The notes: generated by a model not told the origin, from the sequence alone. DNA of 64,000 bases from Hyalangium versicolor (GCF_020103695.1 NZ_JAHXBF010000010.1:186001-250000), one strand, 5' to 3'; counted from the stretch's first letter, positions 47,601-55,367 are shown. Numbers and translations are program-made.

Positions 47601-50600
47601 GTCAGCGTCTCGCCCGTATCCGGAGTCGTGGTGTCATTGGCCAGCACGTCCAGCACGGTGTCCGCGCTGCTCTCGGCCACAACGAAGGTGTCGTTCACCG
47701 CATCCGGCGGGTCGTTCACCGGCGTCACCGTGACGGTGACCGTGGCCGTCGCCGTACCCCCATTGCCGTCCGACACCGTGTACGTGAACGTCACCGTGCC
47801 GTTGAAGTTGGCCGCCGGCGTGAAGCTCACGCTGGTGTCCGTGAAGGTCACCGTGCCGCTAGAGGGCTGGGTGGTGGCGGTGATCTTCAGCGTCTCGTCG
47901 AGCTCGGGCGCCGTCGAGTCGTTGGCCAGGACGTTGAGCACGGTCGCCGCGCTGTCCTCGCCCACCGTGAAGGCGTCATCCAGGGCCGTGGGAGGATCAT
48001 TCACCGGCGTCACCGTCACCGTGACGATCGCCGTGTCCGTGCCCCCGTTGCCGTCCGACACCGTGTACGAGAACGTCACGGTGCCGAAGAAGTTGGCCGC
48101 CGGCGTGAAGGTGACGTCGGAAGCCGTGAAGGTCACCGTGCCGCTGGACGGCTGCGTCACCGCGGTGATGGTCAACGTCTCGCCCGTGTCCGGCAGCGTC
48201 GTGTCGTTGGCCAGCACGGTCATGAGCGTGGGGCCGCTGTCCTCGGTCACCGTGAAGCTGTCGTCGTTGGCCGTCGGCGGGTCGTTCGTGTTGCTCACGT
48301 TGACCGTGACGGTGGCCGTGGCCGTGCCGCCATTGCCATCCGAGATCGTGTACGTGAACGTCGTGGGCCCCACGAAGCCCGCCGTGGGCGTGAAGATGAC
48401 GCCCGTGGAGGTGAAGGACGTCGTGCCGTTGGCCGGCTGCGTGACGGCCGTCACCGTGAGCGTCTCGCCCGTGTCCGGCACCGCCGTGTCGTTGGTCAAC
48501 ACGTCCAGCGTCGAGGGGCCGCTGTTCTCGGGCACCGTGAAGGTGTCGTCGTTCGCCGTGGGCGGGTCATTCACCGGCGTCACCGTCACCGTCACCGTCG
48601 CCGTGTCCGAACCGCCGTTGCCGTCGGACACCGTGTACGTGAAGGACGTGGTCCCGTTGAAGTTGGCCGCTGGAGTGAAGCTGACGTTGGTGGCCGTGAA
48701 GGTCACCGTGCCGTTGGCCGGCTGCGTGACGGCCGTCACCGTCAGCGTCTCGCCCGTATCGGGAGTCGTCGTGTCATTGGCGAGCACGTTCACCACCGTG
48801 GCCGCGCTGTCCTCCGTCACCGTCACGGCGTCGTTCACCGCGTCCGGCGGGTCGTTCACCGGCGTCACCGTCACTGTGACGGTCGCCGTATCCGTGCCCC
48901 CGTTCCCATCGGAGATCCGATACGAGAACGTCGTGGTGCCGTTGAAGTTGGCGGCGGGCGTGAAGCTGACGTTCGCGGCCGTGAAGGTCACCGTGCCGTC
49001 GGTCGGCTGGGTCACCGACGTGACAGTCAGCGTCTCACCCGTGTCCGGCAAGGACGAGTCGTTGGCCAACACGTTCAGCACCGTGGCGCCACTGTCCTCG
49101 GCCACCGTGAAGGCGTCGTCGTTGGCCGCGGGCGGATCGTTCACCGGCGTCACCGTCACCGTGACGGTCGCCGTGTCCGTGCCGCCGTTGCCATCCGAGA
49201 TCGTGTACTGGAACGTCGTGGTGCCGTTGAAGTCCGGGGCCGGAGTGAAGCGCACCTGGGTGGCGGTGAAGGTCACCGAGCCATTCGCCGGCTGCGATAC
49301 CCCCGTGATGGACAACGTCTCGCCCGTGTCGGGCCCCGTCGTGTCGTTGGCCAGTACGTTCACCGCCGTGGCACCGCTGTCCTCTGCCACCGTGGCGACG
49401 TCGTCCACCGCATCCGGCGGATCGTTCACCGGCGTGACCGTGACGGTCACCGTCGCCGTATCCGTGCCACCGTTGCCATCCGAGATCGTGTACGTGAACG
49501 TCGTGGTCCCGTTGAAGTTGGCGGCCGGGGTGAAGCGCACCACGCCCGTGGTGAGCGTCACCGTTCCGTTGGCCGGCTGAGTGACGGCCGTCACCGTGAG
49601 CGTCTCGCCTACGTCACCGTTGAGCGAGTCGTTGGCCAGCACATCCAGCACCGTGGCGCTGCTGTCCTCGGCCACCGAGAAGCTGTCGTTCACCGCATCC
49701 GGAGGATCGTTCACCGGCGTCACCGTCACCGTCACGGTACCGATGGCCGTGCCACCATTGCCGTCCGAGAGCGTATACGTGAACGTCGTGGTCCCGTTGA
49801 AGTTGGGCGCCGGGGTGAAGCGCACCACGCCACCCGTGAGCGTCACCGTGCCATTGGCCGGCTGGGTGACGGCTGTCACCGTCAGCGTCTCGCCCGTATC
49901 CGGAGCGCTCGAGTCGTTGGCCAGCACATCGACCACCGTGGCAGTGCTGTCCTCGGGCACCGAAAGGGTGTCGGCGGTGGCCGTCGGCGGGTCATTCACC
50001 GGGTCGACCGTAACGGTGACCGTGGCTGTGGCCGTGCCACCATTACCGTCCGAGATCGTGTACGTGAACGTCGTGATGCCGAAGAAGTTGGGCGCCGGGG
50101 TGAAGCTGACGTTGGTGGCCGTGAAGGTCACCGTGCCGTTGGCCGGCTGGGTAACCTCGGTAATGGTCAGCGTCTCGCCCGTGTCCGGCGCGGTGCTGTC
50201 GTTGGCCAGCACGTTGAGCTTGTTGGCGCTGCTGTCCTCGGACACCGAGAAGCTGTCGGCGTTGGCGGTGGGCGGATCATTCACCGGCGTCACCACCACC
50301 GTCACCGTCGCCGTGTCCGTGCCGCCATTGCCGTCCGAGATCGTGTACGTGAACGTCACCGTACCGTTGTAGCCAGGGGGTGGCTTGTAGCTCACCACCC
50401 CGCCGGTGAGCGTCACCGTGCCGCTGGCCGGTTGCGTCACCGCCGTCACCGTCAGCGTCTCTCCCGTGTCGGGAGCAAACGAGTCGTTGGCCAGCACGTT
50501 CAGCACGGTGTCCGCGCTGCTCTCGGCCACCGAGAAGTTGTCGTTCACTGCGTCCGGCGGGTCGTTCACCGGTCTCACCGTGACGGTGACCGTCGCCGTA

Positions 50601-53600
50601 TCCGTGCCGCCGTTGCCGTCGGACACCGTGTACGTGAACGTCAACGTGCCGTTGAAATTGGCCGCGGGCGTGAAGCGCACATTGGACGTGTTGGCCGTCA
50701 CGACGCCGCCCGAGCTGGGCTGCGTGACGGAGGTGATGGTCAGCGTCTCGCCCGTGTCCGGCAGCGTCGTGTCGTTGGCCAGCACGTTGAAGGTGGTGAC
50801 TGCGCTGTCCTCGTCCACGGAGAAGGCGTCATCCACCGCGTCGGGCGGCGCGTTCACCTGCTCCACCGTCACCGTCACCGTCGCCGTATCCGTACCGCCG
50901 TTGCCGTCCGAGATCGTGTACGTGAACGTCACGAGCCCGGTGAAGTTGGTCGTGGGCGTGAAGCTCACGTTCGCGGCCGTGAAGGTCACCGTGCCGCCCG
51001 TGGCGGGCTGCGTGACAGCCGAGACGGTCAGCGTCTCGTTCGTGTCCGGAGCGAACGTGTCATTGCTCAGCACGTTCAGCACCGTGGCCCCGCTGTTGCG
51101 GCTCACGGTGAAGGCGTCGTTCACCGCGTCCGGCGGATCGTTCACCGGTCTCACCGTGACGGTGACCGTGGCCGTGGCCGTGCCACCGTTGCCGTCCGAG
51201 ACGGTGTACGTGAACGTCGTGGTGCCGTTGAAGTTGGCCGCGGGCTTGAAGCGCACCTTCGTGGGATCGAACGTCACCGTGCCGTTGGCCGGCTGGGTCG
51301 CGGCGATCACGGACAGCGTCTCCCCGGTGTCCGGCGCCGTCGAGTCGTTGGCCAGCACGTTGAAGTCCGTGGTCGCGCTGTCCTCGTCCACCGTGAAGAC
51401 GTCCGCGGTGGCCACCGGCGGGTTGTTGCCCACCACCACCGTCACCGTGGCGGTGTCGGTGGCGTTGCTGGGATCCTTGATGGTGTACGTGAACGTCACG
51501 GTCCCCAGGTAGCCCGCCGCCGGGGTGAAGGTGACGTTGGTGCCCGTAAAGGTCACCGTGCCCTTGGACGGCTGGGTCACCGCGGTGATCGTCAGCGTCT
51601 CCGGCGCATCCGGCAGGTACGTGTCGTTGGCCAGCACGTCCAGCACGGTGCCCGGGTTGTTGGCTCCCACCGTGAAGCTGTCGTTCACGGCATCCGGCGG
51701 ATCGTTCACCGGCGTCACCGTCACCGTCACCGTGCCCGTCGCCGTACCGCCATTGTTATCCGCGAGGGTGTAGGTGAACGTCGCGGTGCCGAAGAAATTG
51801 GCGTCCGGCTTGAAGCTCACCACGCCGCCGGTGAGCGTCACCACGCCGCCCGAGCTGGGCTGCGTCACCGCGGTGACGGAGAGCGTCTCGCCCGTCTCCG
51901 GCCCCGTCGAGTCGTTGGCCATCACGTTGAGCACGGTGGCCGCGCTGTCCTCGGCCACGGAGAAGATGTCTGCAGTGGCCACCGGCGGATCGTTCACCGG
52001 CGTCACGTTCACCGTCACCGTCGCCGTCGCCGTCAGCGCGCCATCCGAGATGGTGTACGTGAACGTCGTGGTGCCGTTGTACTCGGCCGGCGGCGTGTAC
52101 ATCACGCTGGTGCTCGTGAAGGTCACCGTGCCGTTGGCCGGCTGAGTCACCGCGGTGATGATGATCGTCTCCGGACCGTCCGGCAGGGACGAGTCGTTGG
52201 CCAGCACGTCCAGCGCCGTGGGCGTGTCCTCGAGTACCGCGAAGGTGTCATTGGTGGCCGTCGGCGGATCGTTCGAGCCCGTCACCGTCACCGTCACCGT
52301 GCCCGTCGCCGTGCCGCCCCGGCCGTCCGAGATCGTGTACGTGAACGTCGCGGTGCCGAAGAAGTTGGCGTTGGGCTTGAACTGCAAGGTATTGCCAACG
52401 ATGGTCACCGTGCCGCCCGTGGGCTGGGTCACCGCGGTGATGGACAGCGTCTCGCCCGTGTCCGGCGCCGTGCTGTCGTTGGACAGCACGAAGAGCGTCG
52501 TGGCCGCACTGTCCTCGGCCACCGTGTAGATGTCGTCTCCGGCCGTGGGCGGGTTGTTCGCCTGGCCCACGTTGCACGTCACCGTGGCCGTGTCCGTGGC
52601 GCTGTGACCATCATTGATCGTGTACGTGAACGTCGTGGTGCCTCGGAAGCCGACGTTCGGCGTGAACTTCACGCCCGTGGCAGTGAAGGTCACCGTACCG
52701 TTGGCCGGCTGCGTCACCGAGACGATCGTCAGCGTCTCGGGCGGGTCCGGCAGGTACGTGTCGTTGGCCAGCACGTCCAGTGCGTAGTCCACCGCGTCGC
52801 CCGGCACCGTGAACGTGTCGTCCACCGCGTCCGGAGGATCGTTCACCTCCGGAGAGACGTTGATCGGGACGATCCGGCTACCGTTCTTCACGCCTCCGAG
52901 ACCGCTGTTGCCCAGGTCGATGACCGACAGCACGAGGCCCGTCATGCCGTAGTAGTTGGGCGCCGGGGTGAACTTCAGGATGGACAACGCGGCATTGATG
53001 CTGGCCAGCGTTCCCGTGAACTGCATGGTGGAATCGTGATCGCCGTCGCCGTTGGTGAAGGTCAGCCCCGTCGTCTGCCTGAGCGTCATGGACCCGCGCA
53101 AGGCCCCTCCGGTGATGTCCAGGGTCACTCGCAGGTTGCGGTTGAAGGCGTCCGGGTCCGCGATGGAGATGAGGTTGCCGTTCGCCGCCGAGAAGATGAT
53201 CTCCGTGTCCTCGGGGGCCGTCTGCACCGTCACCGGCCCGTTGACCGTGGGCGCATCGTTCGTTCCGACGACCGTCTCCTCCGAGTCCGTGTTGTTGGCC
53301 GGCGTGGGATCCGTCGTCGCCGAGGAGATGGTGACGCTCGACTGCAGCAGGACGTCGTCCTGGTTGGGCGTCCGCATGTGGAAGGTCAGGGTCGACGGGG
53401 AGTTCACCGCCCACGGCGTGAAGAGCCGGCAGTTCCAGACCCCGGCGCTCGGATTGCTGCAGGAGAACGGCCCCACGTCGAAACCCAGCGACGCGGCCTG
53501 GGTGGGCAGAATGATGGCCACCAGGACGTTGTCCGCCGGGTCCGGCCCCAGGTTCACGACCTCGAACTTGTAGTCGAAGGCGGTGTTCTCCGCGACCGGA

Positions 53601-53878
53601 TCGGCCGTGTCAGACATCGTCACCTGCAGGTTGGCGTTCCCCGCCAACATCCAGGCCACGTTCTTGTCTGGATTCAGCAGCCACTCGCCCTTGGTCGGGC
53701 GCTGGCGCGGAATGATCAGCGGCTCCGCGGGCACCCGGGTGGCCACGGGAGCGGCGGCGGTTTCAAAGTCATTCAGTGACTCCGGACCGCAGCTGGCTCC
53801 CAACACTCCCAACAGGAGCAGGGGCATCAGCCGGCGGACGTTCGCGGAGCAAACAGAAATCGAGGAGGAACCCATCAT
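38672..53878 (-). CDS. Giant tandem-95 repeat adhesin fused to an OmpA-family outer-membrane protein
   Basis: A single frame of 5,068 residues. Order: lipoprotein-like signal (LLLLGVLGASC, Cys30); DUF11-like domain (about 60-190); cadherin-like domain (200-345); 42 Ig/cadherin-like repeats of about 95 residues (346-4333), each beginning like NDPPTANDDSFTVAEDSGAT; Asp-rich TSP3/EF-hand-like calcium repeats (4335-4413); a MYXO-CTERM-like sorting signal (Cys4422, leucine helix, RRRR); then, with no stop, a second signal-like segment ending AKA before Gln4476, a beta-barrel (to about 4780), four TSP3 repeats (DTDGDGIPDDKDSCP) and an OmpA peptidoglycan-binding domain to the end. GTG at 53908 is an alternative start; ATG 53878 sits nearer the signal. 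It lies between ftsA and ftsZ. Likely a calcium-dependent surface adhesin or cell-recognition protein; the arrangement suggests a polyprotein or a fusion of two neighbours. Confidence 0.9.
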   Translation of the reverse strand: MMGSSSISVCSANVRRLMPLLLLGVLGASCGPESLNDFETAAAPVATRVPAEPLIIPRQRPTKGEWLLNPDKNVAWMLAGNANLQVTMSDTADPVAENTAFDYKFEVVNLGPDPADNVLVAIILPTQAASLGFDVGPFSCSNPSAGVWNCRLFTPWAVNSPSTLTFHMRTPNQDDVLLQSSVTISSATTDPTPANNTDSEETVVGTNDAPTVNGPVTVQTAPEDTEIIFSAANGNLISIADPDAFNRNLRVTLDITGGALRGSMTLRQTTGLTFTNGDGDHDSTMQFTGTLASINAALSILKFTPAPNYYGMTGLVLSVIDLGNSGLGGVKNGSRIVPINVSPEVNDPPDAVDDTFTVPGDAVDYALDVLANDTYLPDPPETLTIVSVTQPANGTVTFTATGVKFTPNVGFRGTTTFTYTINDGHSATDTATVTCNVGQANNPPTAGDDIYTVAEDSAATTLFVLSNDSTAPDTGETLSITAVTQPTGGTVTIVGNTLQFKPNANFFGTATFTYTISDGRGGTATGTVTVTVTGSNDPPTATNDTFAVLEDTPTALDVLANDSSLPDGPETIIITAVTQPANGTVTFTSTSVMYTPPAEYNGTTTFTYTISDGALTATATVTVNVTPVNDPPVATADIFSVAEDSAATVLNVMANDSTGPETGETLSVTAVTQPSSGGVVTLTGGVVSFKPDANFFGTATFTYTLADNNGGTATGTVTVTVTPVNDPPDAVNDSFTVGANNPGTVLDVLANDTYLPDAPETLTITAVTQPSKGTVTFTGTNVTFTPAAGYLGTVTFTYTIKDPSNATDTATVTVVVGNNPPVATADVFTVDEDSATTDFNVLANDSTAPDTGETLSVIAATQPANGTVTFDPTKVRFKPAANFNGTTTFTYTVSDGNGGTATATVTVTVRPVNDPPDAVNDAFTVSRNSGATVLNVLSNDTFAPDTNETLTVSAVTQPATGGTVTFTAANVSFTPTTNFTGLVTFTYTISDGNGGTDTATVTVTVEQVNAPPDAVDDAFSVDEDSAVTTFNVLANDTTLPDTGETLTITSVTQPSSGGVVTANTSNVRFTPAANFNGTLTFTYTVSDGNGGTDTATVTVTVRPVNDPPDAVNDNFSVAESSADTVLNVLANDSFAPDTGETLTVTAVTQPASGTVTLTGGVVSYKPPPGYNGTVTFTYTISDGNGGTDTATVTVVVTPVNDPPTANADSFSVSEDSSANKLNVLANDSTAPDTGETLTITEVTQPANGTVTFTATNVSFTPAPNFFGITTFTYTISDGNGGTATATVTVTVDPVNDPPTATADTLSVPEDSTATVVDVLANDSSAPDTGETLTVTAVTQPANGTVTLTGGVVRFTPAPNFNGTTTFTYTLSDGNGGTAIGTVTVTVTPVNDPPDAVNDSFSVAEDSSATVLDVLANDSLNGDVGETLTVTAVTQPANGTVTLTTGVVRFTPAANFNGTTTFTYTISDGNGGTDTATVTVTVTPVNDPPDAVDDVATVAEDSGATAVNVLANDTTGPDTGETLSITGVSQPANGSVTFTATQVRFTPAPDFNGTTTFQYTISDGNGGTDTATVTVTVTPVNDPPAANDDAFTVAEDSGATVLNVLANDSSLPDTGETLTVTSVTQPTDGTVTFTAANVSFTPAANFNGTTTFSYRISDGNGGTDTATVTVTVTPVNDPPDAVNDAVTVTEDSAATVVNVLANDTTTPDTGETLTVTAVTQPANGTVTFTATNVSFTPAANFNGTTSFTYTVSDGNGGSDTATVTVTVTPVNDPPTANDDTFTVPENSGPSTLDVLTNDTAVPDTGETLTVTAVTQPANGTTSFTSTGVIFTPTAGFVGPTTFTYTISDGNGGTATATVTVNVSNTNDPPTANDDSFTVTEDSGPTLMTVLANDTTLPDTGETLTITAVTQPSSGTVTFTASDVTFTPAANFFGTVTFSYTVSDGNGGTDTAIVTVTVTPVNDPPTALDDAFTVGEDSAATVLNVLANDSTAPELDETLKITATTQPSSGTVTFTDTSVSFTPAANFNGTVTFTYTVSDGNGGTATATVTVTVTPVNDPPDAVNDTFVVAESSADTVLDVLANDTTTPDTGETLTVTAVTQPASGTVTLTSGVVRYTPPVGFNGTVTFTYTVSDGNGGTDTATVTVNVTPVNDPPTAVDDTFTVAEDSSATALDVLANDSTAPDTGETLTITAVTQPANGTVTFTSSSVEFAPPADFNGTVTFTYTVEDGNGGTDTATVTVNVTPVNDPPLATDDSFTVAEDSGATVFDVLLNDSSAPDTGETLTITSVTQATGGTVTFTDSNISFTPAPNFHGTTSFTYRILDGNGGSDSATVTVTVTPVNDPPTADDDAFTVAEDSGATPLDVLFNDSSLPDEGETLTVTAVTQPANGTVTLTGGVVSFTPAANFFGTTSFTYTVSDSSGDSDTATVLMTVTPVNDPPTANNDSFLVPKDSAAQVLDVLANDSSVPDVGETLVIISVTQPATGGTVSFTGSNVSFTPAPGFEGLATFTYRISDGNGGTTSATVEVRVGSPNNPPTANDDSFTLAEDSGATVLNVLANDTTTPDTGETLTVASVTQPANGTVTFTASNVSFTPAANFHGTTSFSYTVSDGNGGSDTATVTVTVTPVNDPPTANNDAFTVAEDSAATVLDVLTNDTVVPDEGESLTVTAVTQPANGTVTLTGGVVRYMPPANFHGTTTFTYTVSDGNGGTATATVTVTVTSVNDPPTASNDVFTVAEDSGATDFNVLANDSFAPDTGETLTVTAVTQPANGTVTFTATNVSFTPAPNFNGTTTFRYTISDGNGGTAAATVTVTVTPVNDQPTANDDSYTVAVNSSARVLDVLFNDTTAPDTGETLTITSVTQPANGTVTFTAANVSFTPAAGFTGTTTFTYTVSDGNGGTASATVTITVTGSNIPPTAVDDVFTVEEDSSATDFNVLANDTTAPDTGETLTITAVTQPVGGTVTFTSSTLSFTPAPNFNGTTVFRYSVSDGNGGTATAAVTVTVTPVNDPPTAGDDTFTVAEDSGATVLDVLANDSISPDTGETLTLTAVTQPSRGSVTLSGNVVTFTPAANFHGTVTFTYTVSDGNGGTTTATVTVVVSSVNDQPDAVDDNFSVTEDSPLAAVNVLANDTTLPDTGETLTITAVTQPANGTVALSGGLVRFAPARNFNGTTTFRYTVSDGNGGTDTATVTMTVTPVNDPPTANDDSFQVAVNSTANALDVLFNDTYLPDAPETLTVTAVTQPTNGSVSLAGGVVRFSPAPDFSGIASFTYTISDGNGGTDTATVTVTVSGTNNLPTADDDTFTVAEDSGATVLDVLANDTTAPDTGETLTVVAVTQPANGTVTLTGGVVSFTPAPDFNGITTFTYMVSDGHGGSDSARVTISVTPVNDAPNAVDDSFQVPVDSPARVLDVLANDTVAPDTGETLTVTAVTQPANGTVTLTSGVVSFLPAAGFSGTTTFTYTVSDGNGGTDTATVTVTVSGSNHPPTANDDSFTVLKDSGATVLDVLANDTTAPDVGETLTVTAVTQPTNGTVTLSGGTVSFTPPTGFVGVTSFTYTVSDGSGGTDTATVTVSVFPPANPPVATDDSFTVAEDSGATVLDVLANDTTLPDTGETLTITSVTQPANGTVSNTGTAVRFTPASNFNGTTTFTYTVSDGNGGTDTAVVTVTVTPVNDPPDAVNDTFTVLKDSSGTVLDVLLNDTSAPDTGETLTVTAVTQPANGTVTLTSGVVSYTPPAGYTGTTTFTYTISDGSLSDTATVTVVVSETANIPPDAVADTFTVAEDSGTTVLNVLANDTTEAGETLTVVVVTQPANGTVTLTSGVVSFTPAANFNGTTTFEYTISDGRGGTDKATVTVIVTPVNDPPNAVDDVFTVARNSSATVLDVLVNDTFAPDTGETLTVTAVTQPAVGGSVDLSGGVVSFTPATGFTGTSTFTYTISDGNGGTDTATVTVTVTPNNPPDAVDDTFTVAEDSGATDFNVLANDTFAPDVGETLTITAVTQPANGTVTFTDSNVSFTPAANFNGTTSFAYTISDGSGGTDTATVTVTVTPVNDAPDAVDDTFTVLKDSSATVLDVLLNDTFVPDTGETLTITAVTQPANGTVTFTDSSVSFTPAPGYKGTTTFTYTISDGNGGTDTATVTVIVSETPNNPPDAVDDTFTVAKNSGATVLNVLVNDTSAPDTGETLTVVAVTQPANGTATLSGGEVSFTPATDFTGTTTFTYTISDGKGGTDTATVTVIVSDTQNHPPDAVDDTFTVAQNSGATVLNVLANDTFAPDVGETLTVTAVTQPANGTVTLTGGVVSFTPATGFTGTTTFTYTISDGNGGTDTATVTVTVTGTSLDSDGDGIPDAIEIATGTDPNNPDTDGDGLSDGVEDKDHNGVVDAGETDPRDKDTDNGGASDGAEVNGGTDPLDDSDDFIIAGSGCASTGTSLMPLLLLLGLPLLRRRRAAGSSHPASRAGVWGVLGMLAVFVAAPAKAQPTIVTSPASQKIDVQQYKPAPGAYDVLGLHSARVNGNWGWNLGLSVNYAKDPLTVLDPRQDNAVAYKLVANQLTVDILGAIALFDRFEIGLAVPFTSQTSQSGDSPIFSDDVGKSGLGDVRVVPKASLYSSGGLTLGAAVPIHLPTGGDSGFLGGGFSVRPKLLGEWGSSGGARVLANVGLNLRSKQQLRNLVVSNELAYGVGAEVPFRVSGRELAVGGTLMGALGLGEGGSEEKPLEVLATVRYRISDVIAAHLGGGPGLSQGYGTPGFRVFAGLAYVAPAPKASPRPEPKPEPKAEVKPPEPLPNEGKTKVEVIPPPQVADTDGDGIPDDKDSCPAAAEDKDGFQDEDGCPDTDNDGDGIADASDKCANEPESKNGFEDEDGCPDTAPIADTDGDGILDDKDRCPQAAEDKDGFEDTDGCPDPDNDHDGVADADDKCPTQPETINGVKDDDGCPDKGKAKVLVEGEKIVILEKLFFANNKSTILPKSFPLLKQVAQVIRANSQIEKVRVEGYTDDKGDDGVNLVLSRTRAEAVRDRLSMEGIDGGRLEAVGYGEARPVASNKTAKGREQNRRVEFTVVKVKPREVEVDQP
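40451..40651 (-). other. Internal junction: sorting signal followed by signal peptide inside the giant protein
   Basis: Read on the minus strand, DSDDFIIAGSGCASTG leads into a leucine helix (LMPLLLLLGLPLL) and RRRR, the layout of a MYXO-CTERM C-terminal sorting signal whose Cys is the processing site. Only 18 residues later comes VWGVLGMLAVFVAAPAKA-Q, with the form of a signal peptide h-region and signal peptidase I site. The arginines could serve both as stop-transfer anchor and as n-region. In-frame GTG and ATG codons lie inside this h-region but lack a Shine-Dalgarno sequence. Confidence 0.7.
40880..52843 (-). repeat. 42 tandem 285-bp repeats coding for cadherin/Ig-like domains
   Basis: About 12 kb of head-to-tail units of roughly 285 bases (95 codons). 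Copies are diverged but keep near-identical cores, for example the stretch coding for FTYTVSDGNGGTDTATVTVTVTPVN. Unit starts were counted from 42 occurrences of the N-D/N/H-x-P-x-A-x-x-D pattern. Length variation comes from small indels in the VANGTVTLTGGVV hairpin and at unit junctions. This is protein-coding repeat DNA, not a CRISPR or satellite. Confidence 0.92.
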
Positions 53879-54022
53879 GGTGGATGTTCCAGGCCGGGAC
53901 GGAGCCACTCGGGAGCGGCCTCGTGCCTCGGTCGTTTGAGATGCGGGTGAGGACGTGGTCAGTGGGATTACGGCTGCCTACTTGAAGCGTTCCGTTCAGG
54001 ATTGTACCCGAGGAATGTTGAT

Positions 54023-54056
54023 CAAAAAAAAGAGGGACCCCACTTGGGATCCCTCT
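54023..54056 (-). terminator. Rho-independent terminator downstream of ftsA
   Basis: On the minus strand AGAGGGATCCC-AAGTG-GGGTCCCTCT forms a stem of about 10 bp with one bulge, followed by eight T residues (poly-A at 54024-54031 on the plus strand). It lies 33 bases after the ftsA stop codon. It separates the ftsQ-ftsA transcript from the giant gene, which must therefore have its own promoter between about 53879 and 54022. Confidence 0.85.
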
Positions 54057-54089
54057 TCTTGCTTTCCGGGTTTCTGTTGAGCAGTCCGG

Positions 54090-55322
54090 CTAGAAAATTT
54101 CCTCAAGCCACTCGCGCATGCGGCCTTTCACTTTCTTGTACACGTTCTCTTCGCGAATCCGGAACATCCGGCGGTCGAGGTTGCGAGCGCCGTAGACGAC
54201 CAGGCCCACGCCGGTCGCGTACATGGGGCTCTTCACCACGTCTACCAGGCCGCCGATACCGCGAGGCATACCGCGTCGCACGGGGAGTCCAAGCACCTCT
54301 TCGGCCAGCTCGGGCATGCCCGCCAGCAGCGTGGAGCCGCCGGTGATGACCACGCCCGAGGCGAGCAGATCCTCGTAGCCACACTTCTGGATCTCGCGGT
54401 GGACGAGCTGGAAGATCTCCTCCACGCGCGGCTCGAGGATCTCGCAGAGGATCTGCCGGCCGAGCACCCTCGGCTGGCGTCCTCCCACGCTGGGGACCTC
54501 AATGGTCTCGTCTTTGTTCACCATGCTGGCGAGCGCGCAGCCGAACTTCTGCTTGATGCGCTCGGCCTCGTGAGCAGGCGTGCGCAGGCCAATGGCGATG
54601 TCGCTGGTGAGGTTGTTGCCGCCCAGGGCGATGACGGCCGTGTGGACGATGGAGCCGCCGGAGAAGATGGCGATGTCCGTGGTCCCGCCGCCGATGTCCA
54701 CCAGGCAGACGCCCAGCTCCTTCTCGTCCTCGCTCAGCACGGCCTCGGCGGAGGCCAGCGGCTGCAGGACGATGTCCGCGACGTTGAGGCCCGTGCGGTT
54801 GGCGCACTTGACGATGTTCTGCGCGCTGGAGACGGCGCCGGTGACGATGTGCACCTTGGCCTCGAGCCGCACGCCCGCCATGCCCAGCGGCTCCTTGATG
54901 CCGCCCTGATCGTCGATGATGAACTCCTGGGGCAGCACGTGGATGACTTCCCGATCCAGCGGGATGGCCACGGCCTTGGCGGCGTCGATGACGCGGGCGA
55001 TGTCCGCCTCGCGGACCTCCTTGTCCTTCACCGCGACGATCCCCTGGGAGTTGAAGCCCTTGATGTGGCCACCGGCGATGCCCGTGTAGACGTGGGAGAT
55101 CTCCGCCCCCGCCATGAGCTCGGCCTCTTCCACCGCGCGGCGGATGGAGGACACGGTCGCCTCGATGTTGACCACGACGCCCTTGCGCAACCCCTTCGAA
55201 GGGTGGGTGCCGATTCCGATGATGTCGATCCCGCTGTCGGTGAGCTCACCGACGATCGCGCAGATCTTCGTCGTGCCGATGTCGAGGCCGACGATGATCT
55301 CCCCAGACTTCTGCTTCGCCAT
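54090..55322 (-). CDS. ftsA: Cell division protein FtsA
   Basis: Actin-like ATPase that tethers FtsZ to the membrane. Phosphate-1 motif IVGLDIGTTKICAIVGE at the N-terminus, SHVYTGIAGGHI of the 1C subdomain near 85, phosphate-2 VCLVDIGGGTTDIAIF near 205, and the adenosine-binding GVVITGGSTLLAGM near 335. The C-terminal amphipathic membrane-targeting helix is VKGRMREWLEEIF. 410 residues. ATG at 55322 with GGGAGG upstream is chosen over the GTG at 55328. It follows ftsQ by 45 bases in one operon and is closed by the terminator at 54023-54056. Confidence 0.96.
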   Translation of the reverse strand: MAKQKSGEIIVGLDIGTTKICAIVGELTDSGIDIIGIGTHPSKGLRKGVVVNIEATVSSIRRAVEEAELMAGAEISHVYTGIAGGHIKGFNSQGIVAVKDKEVREADIARVIDAAKAVAIPLDREVIHVLPQEFIIDDQGGIKEPLGMAGVRLEAKVHIVTGAVSSAQNIVKCANRTGLNVADIVLQPLASAEAVLSEDEKELGVCLVDIGGGTTDIAIFSGGSIVHTAVIALGGNNLTSDIAIGLRTPAHEAERIKQKFGCALASMVNKDETIEVPSVGGRQPRVLGRQILCEILEPRVEEIFQLVHREIQKCGYEDLLASGVVITGGSTLLAGMPELAEEVLGLPVRRGMPRGIGGLVDVVKSPMYATGVGLVVYGARNLDRRMFRIREENVYKKVKGRMREWLEEIF

Positions 55323-55367
55323 GACCACTGCCTCCCAGGTGCCCCCACTCTCGTGAAAGGGCGTTCC

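Noticed and set aside
40880..52843. CRISPR array or satellite DNA
   Set aside because: The units are 285 bases, diverged and protein-coding in one frame, without short identical repeats and unique spacers.
40361..53779. Very long open frames on the plus strand across the repeat region (several of 300-1,370 codons)
   Set aside because: They are antisense to the giant gene. The strong codon bias and regular repeats remove stops from the opposite strand, and their products are Arg/His/Val-rich with no recognisable domains.
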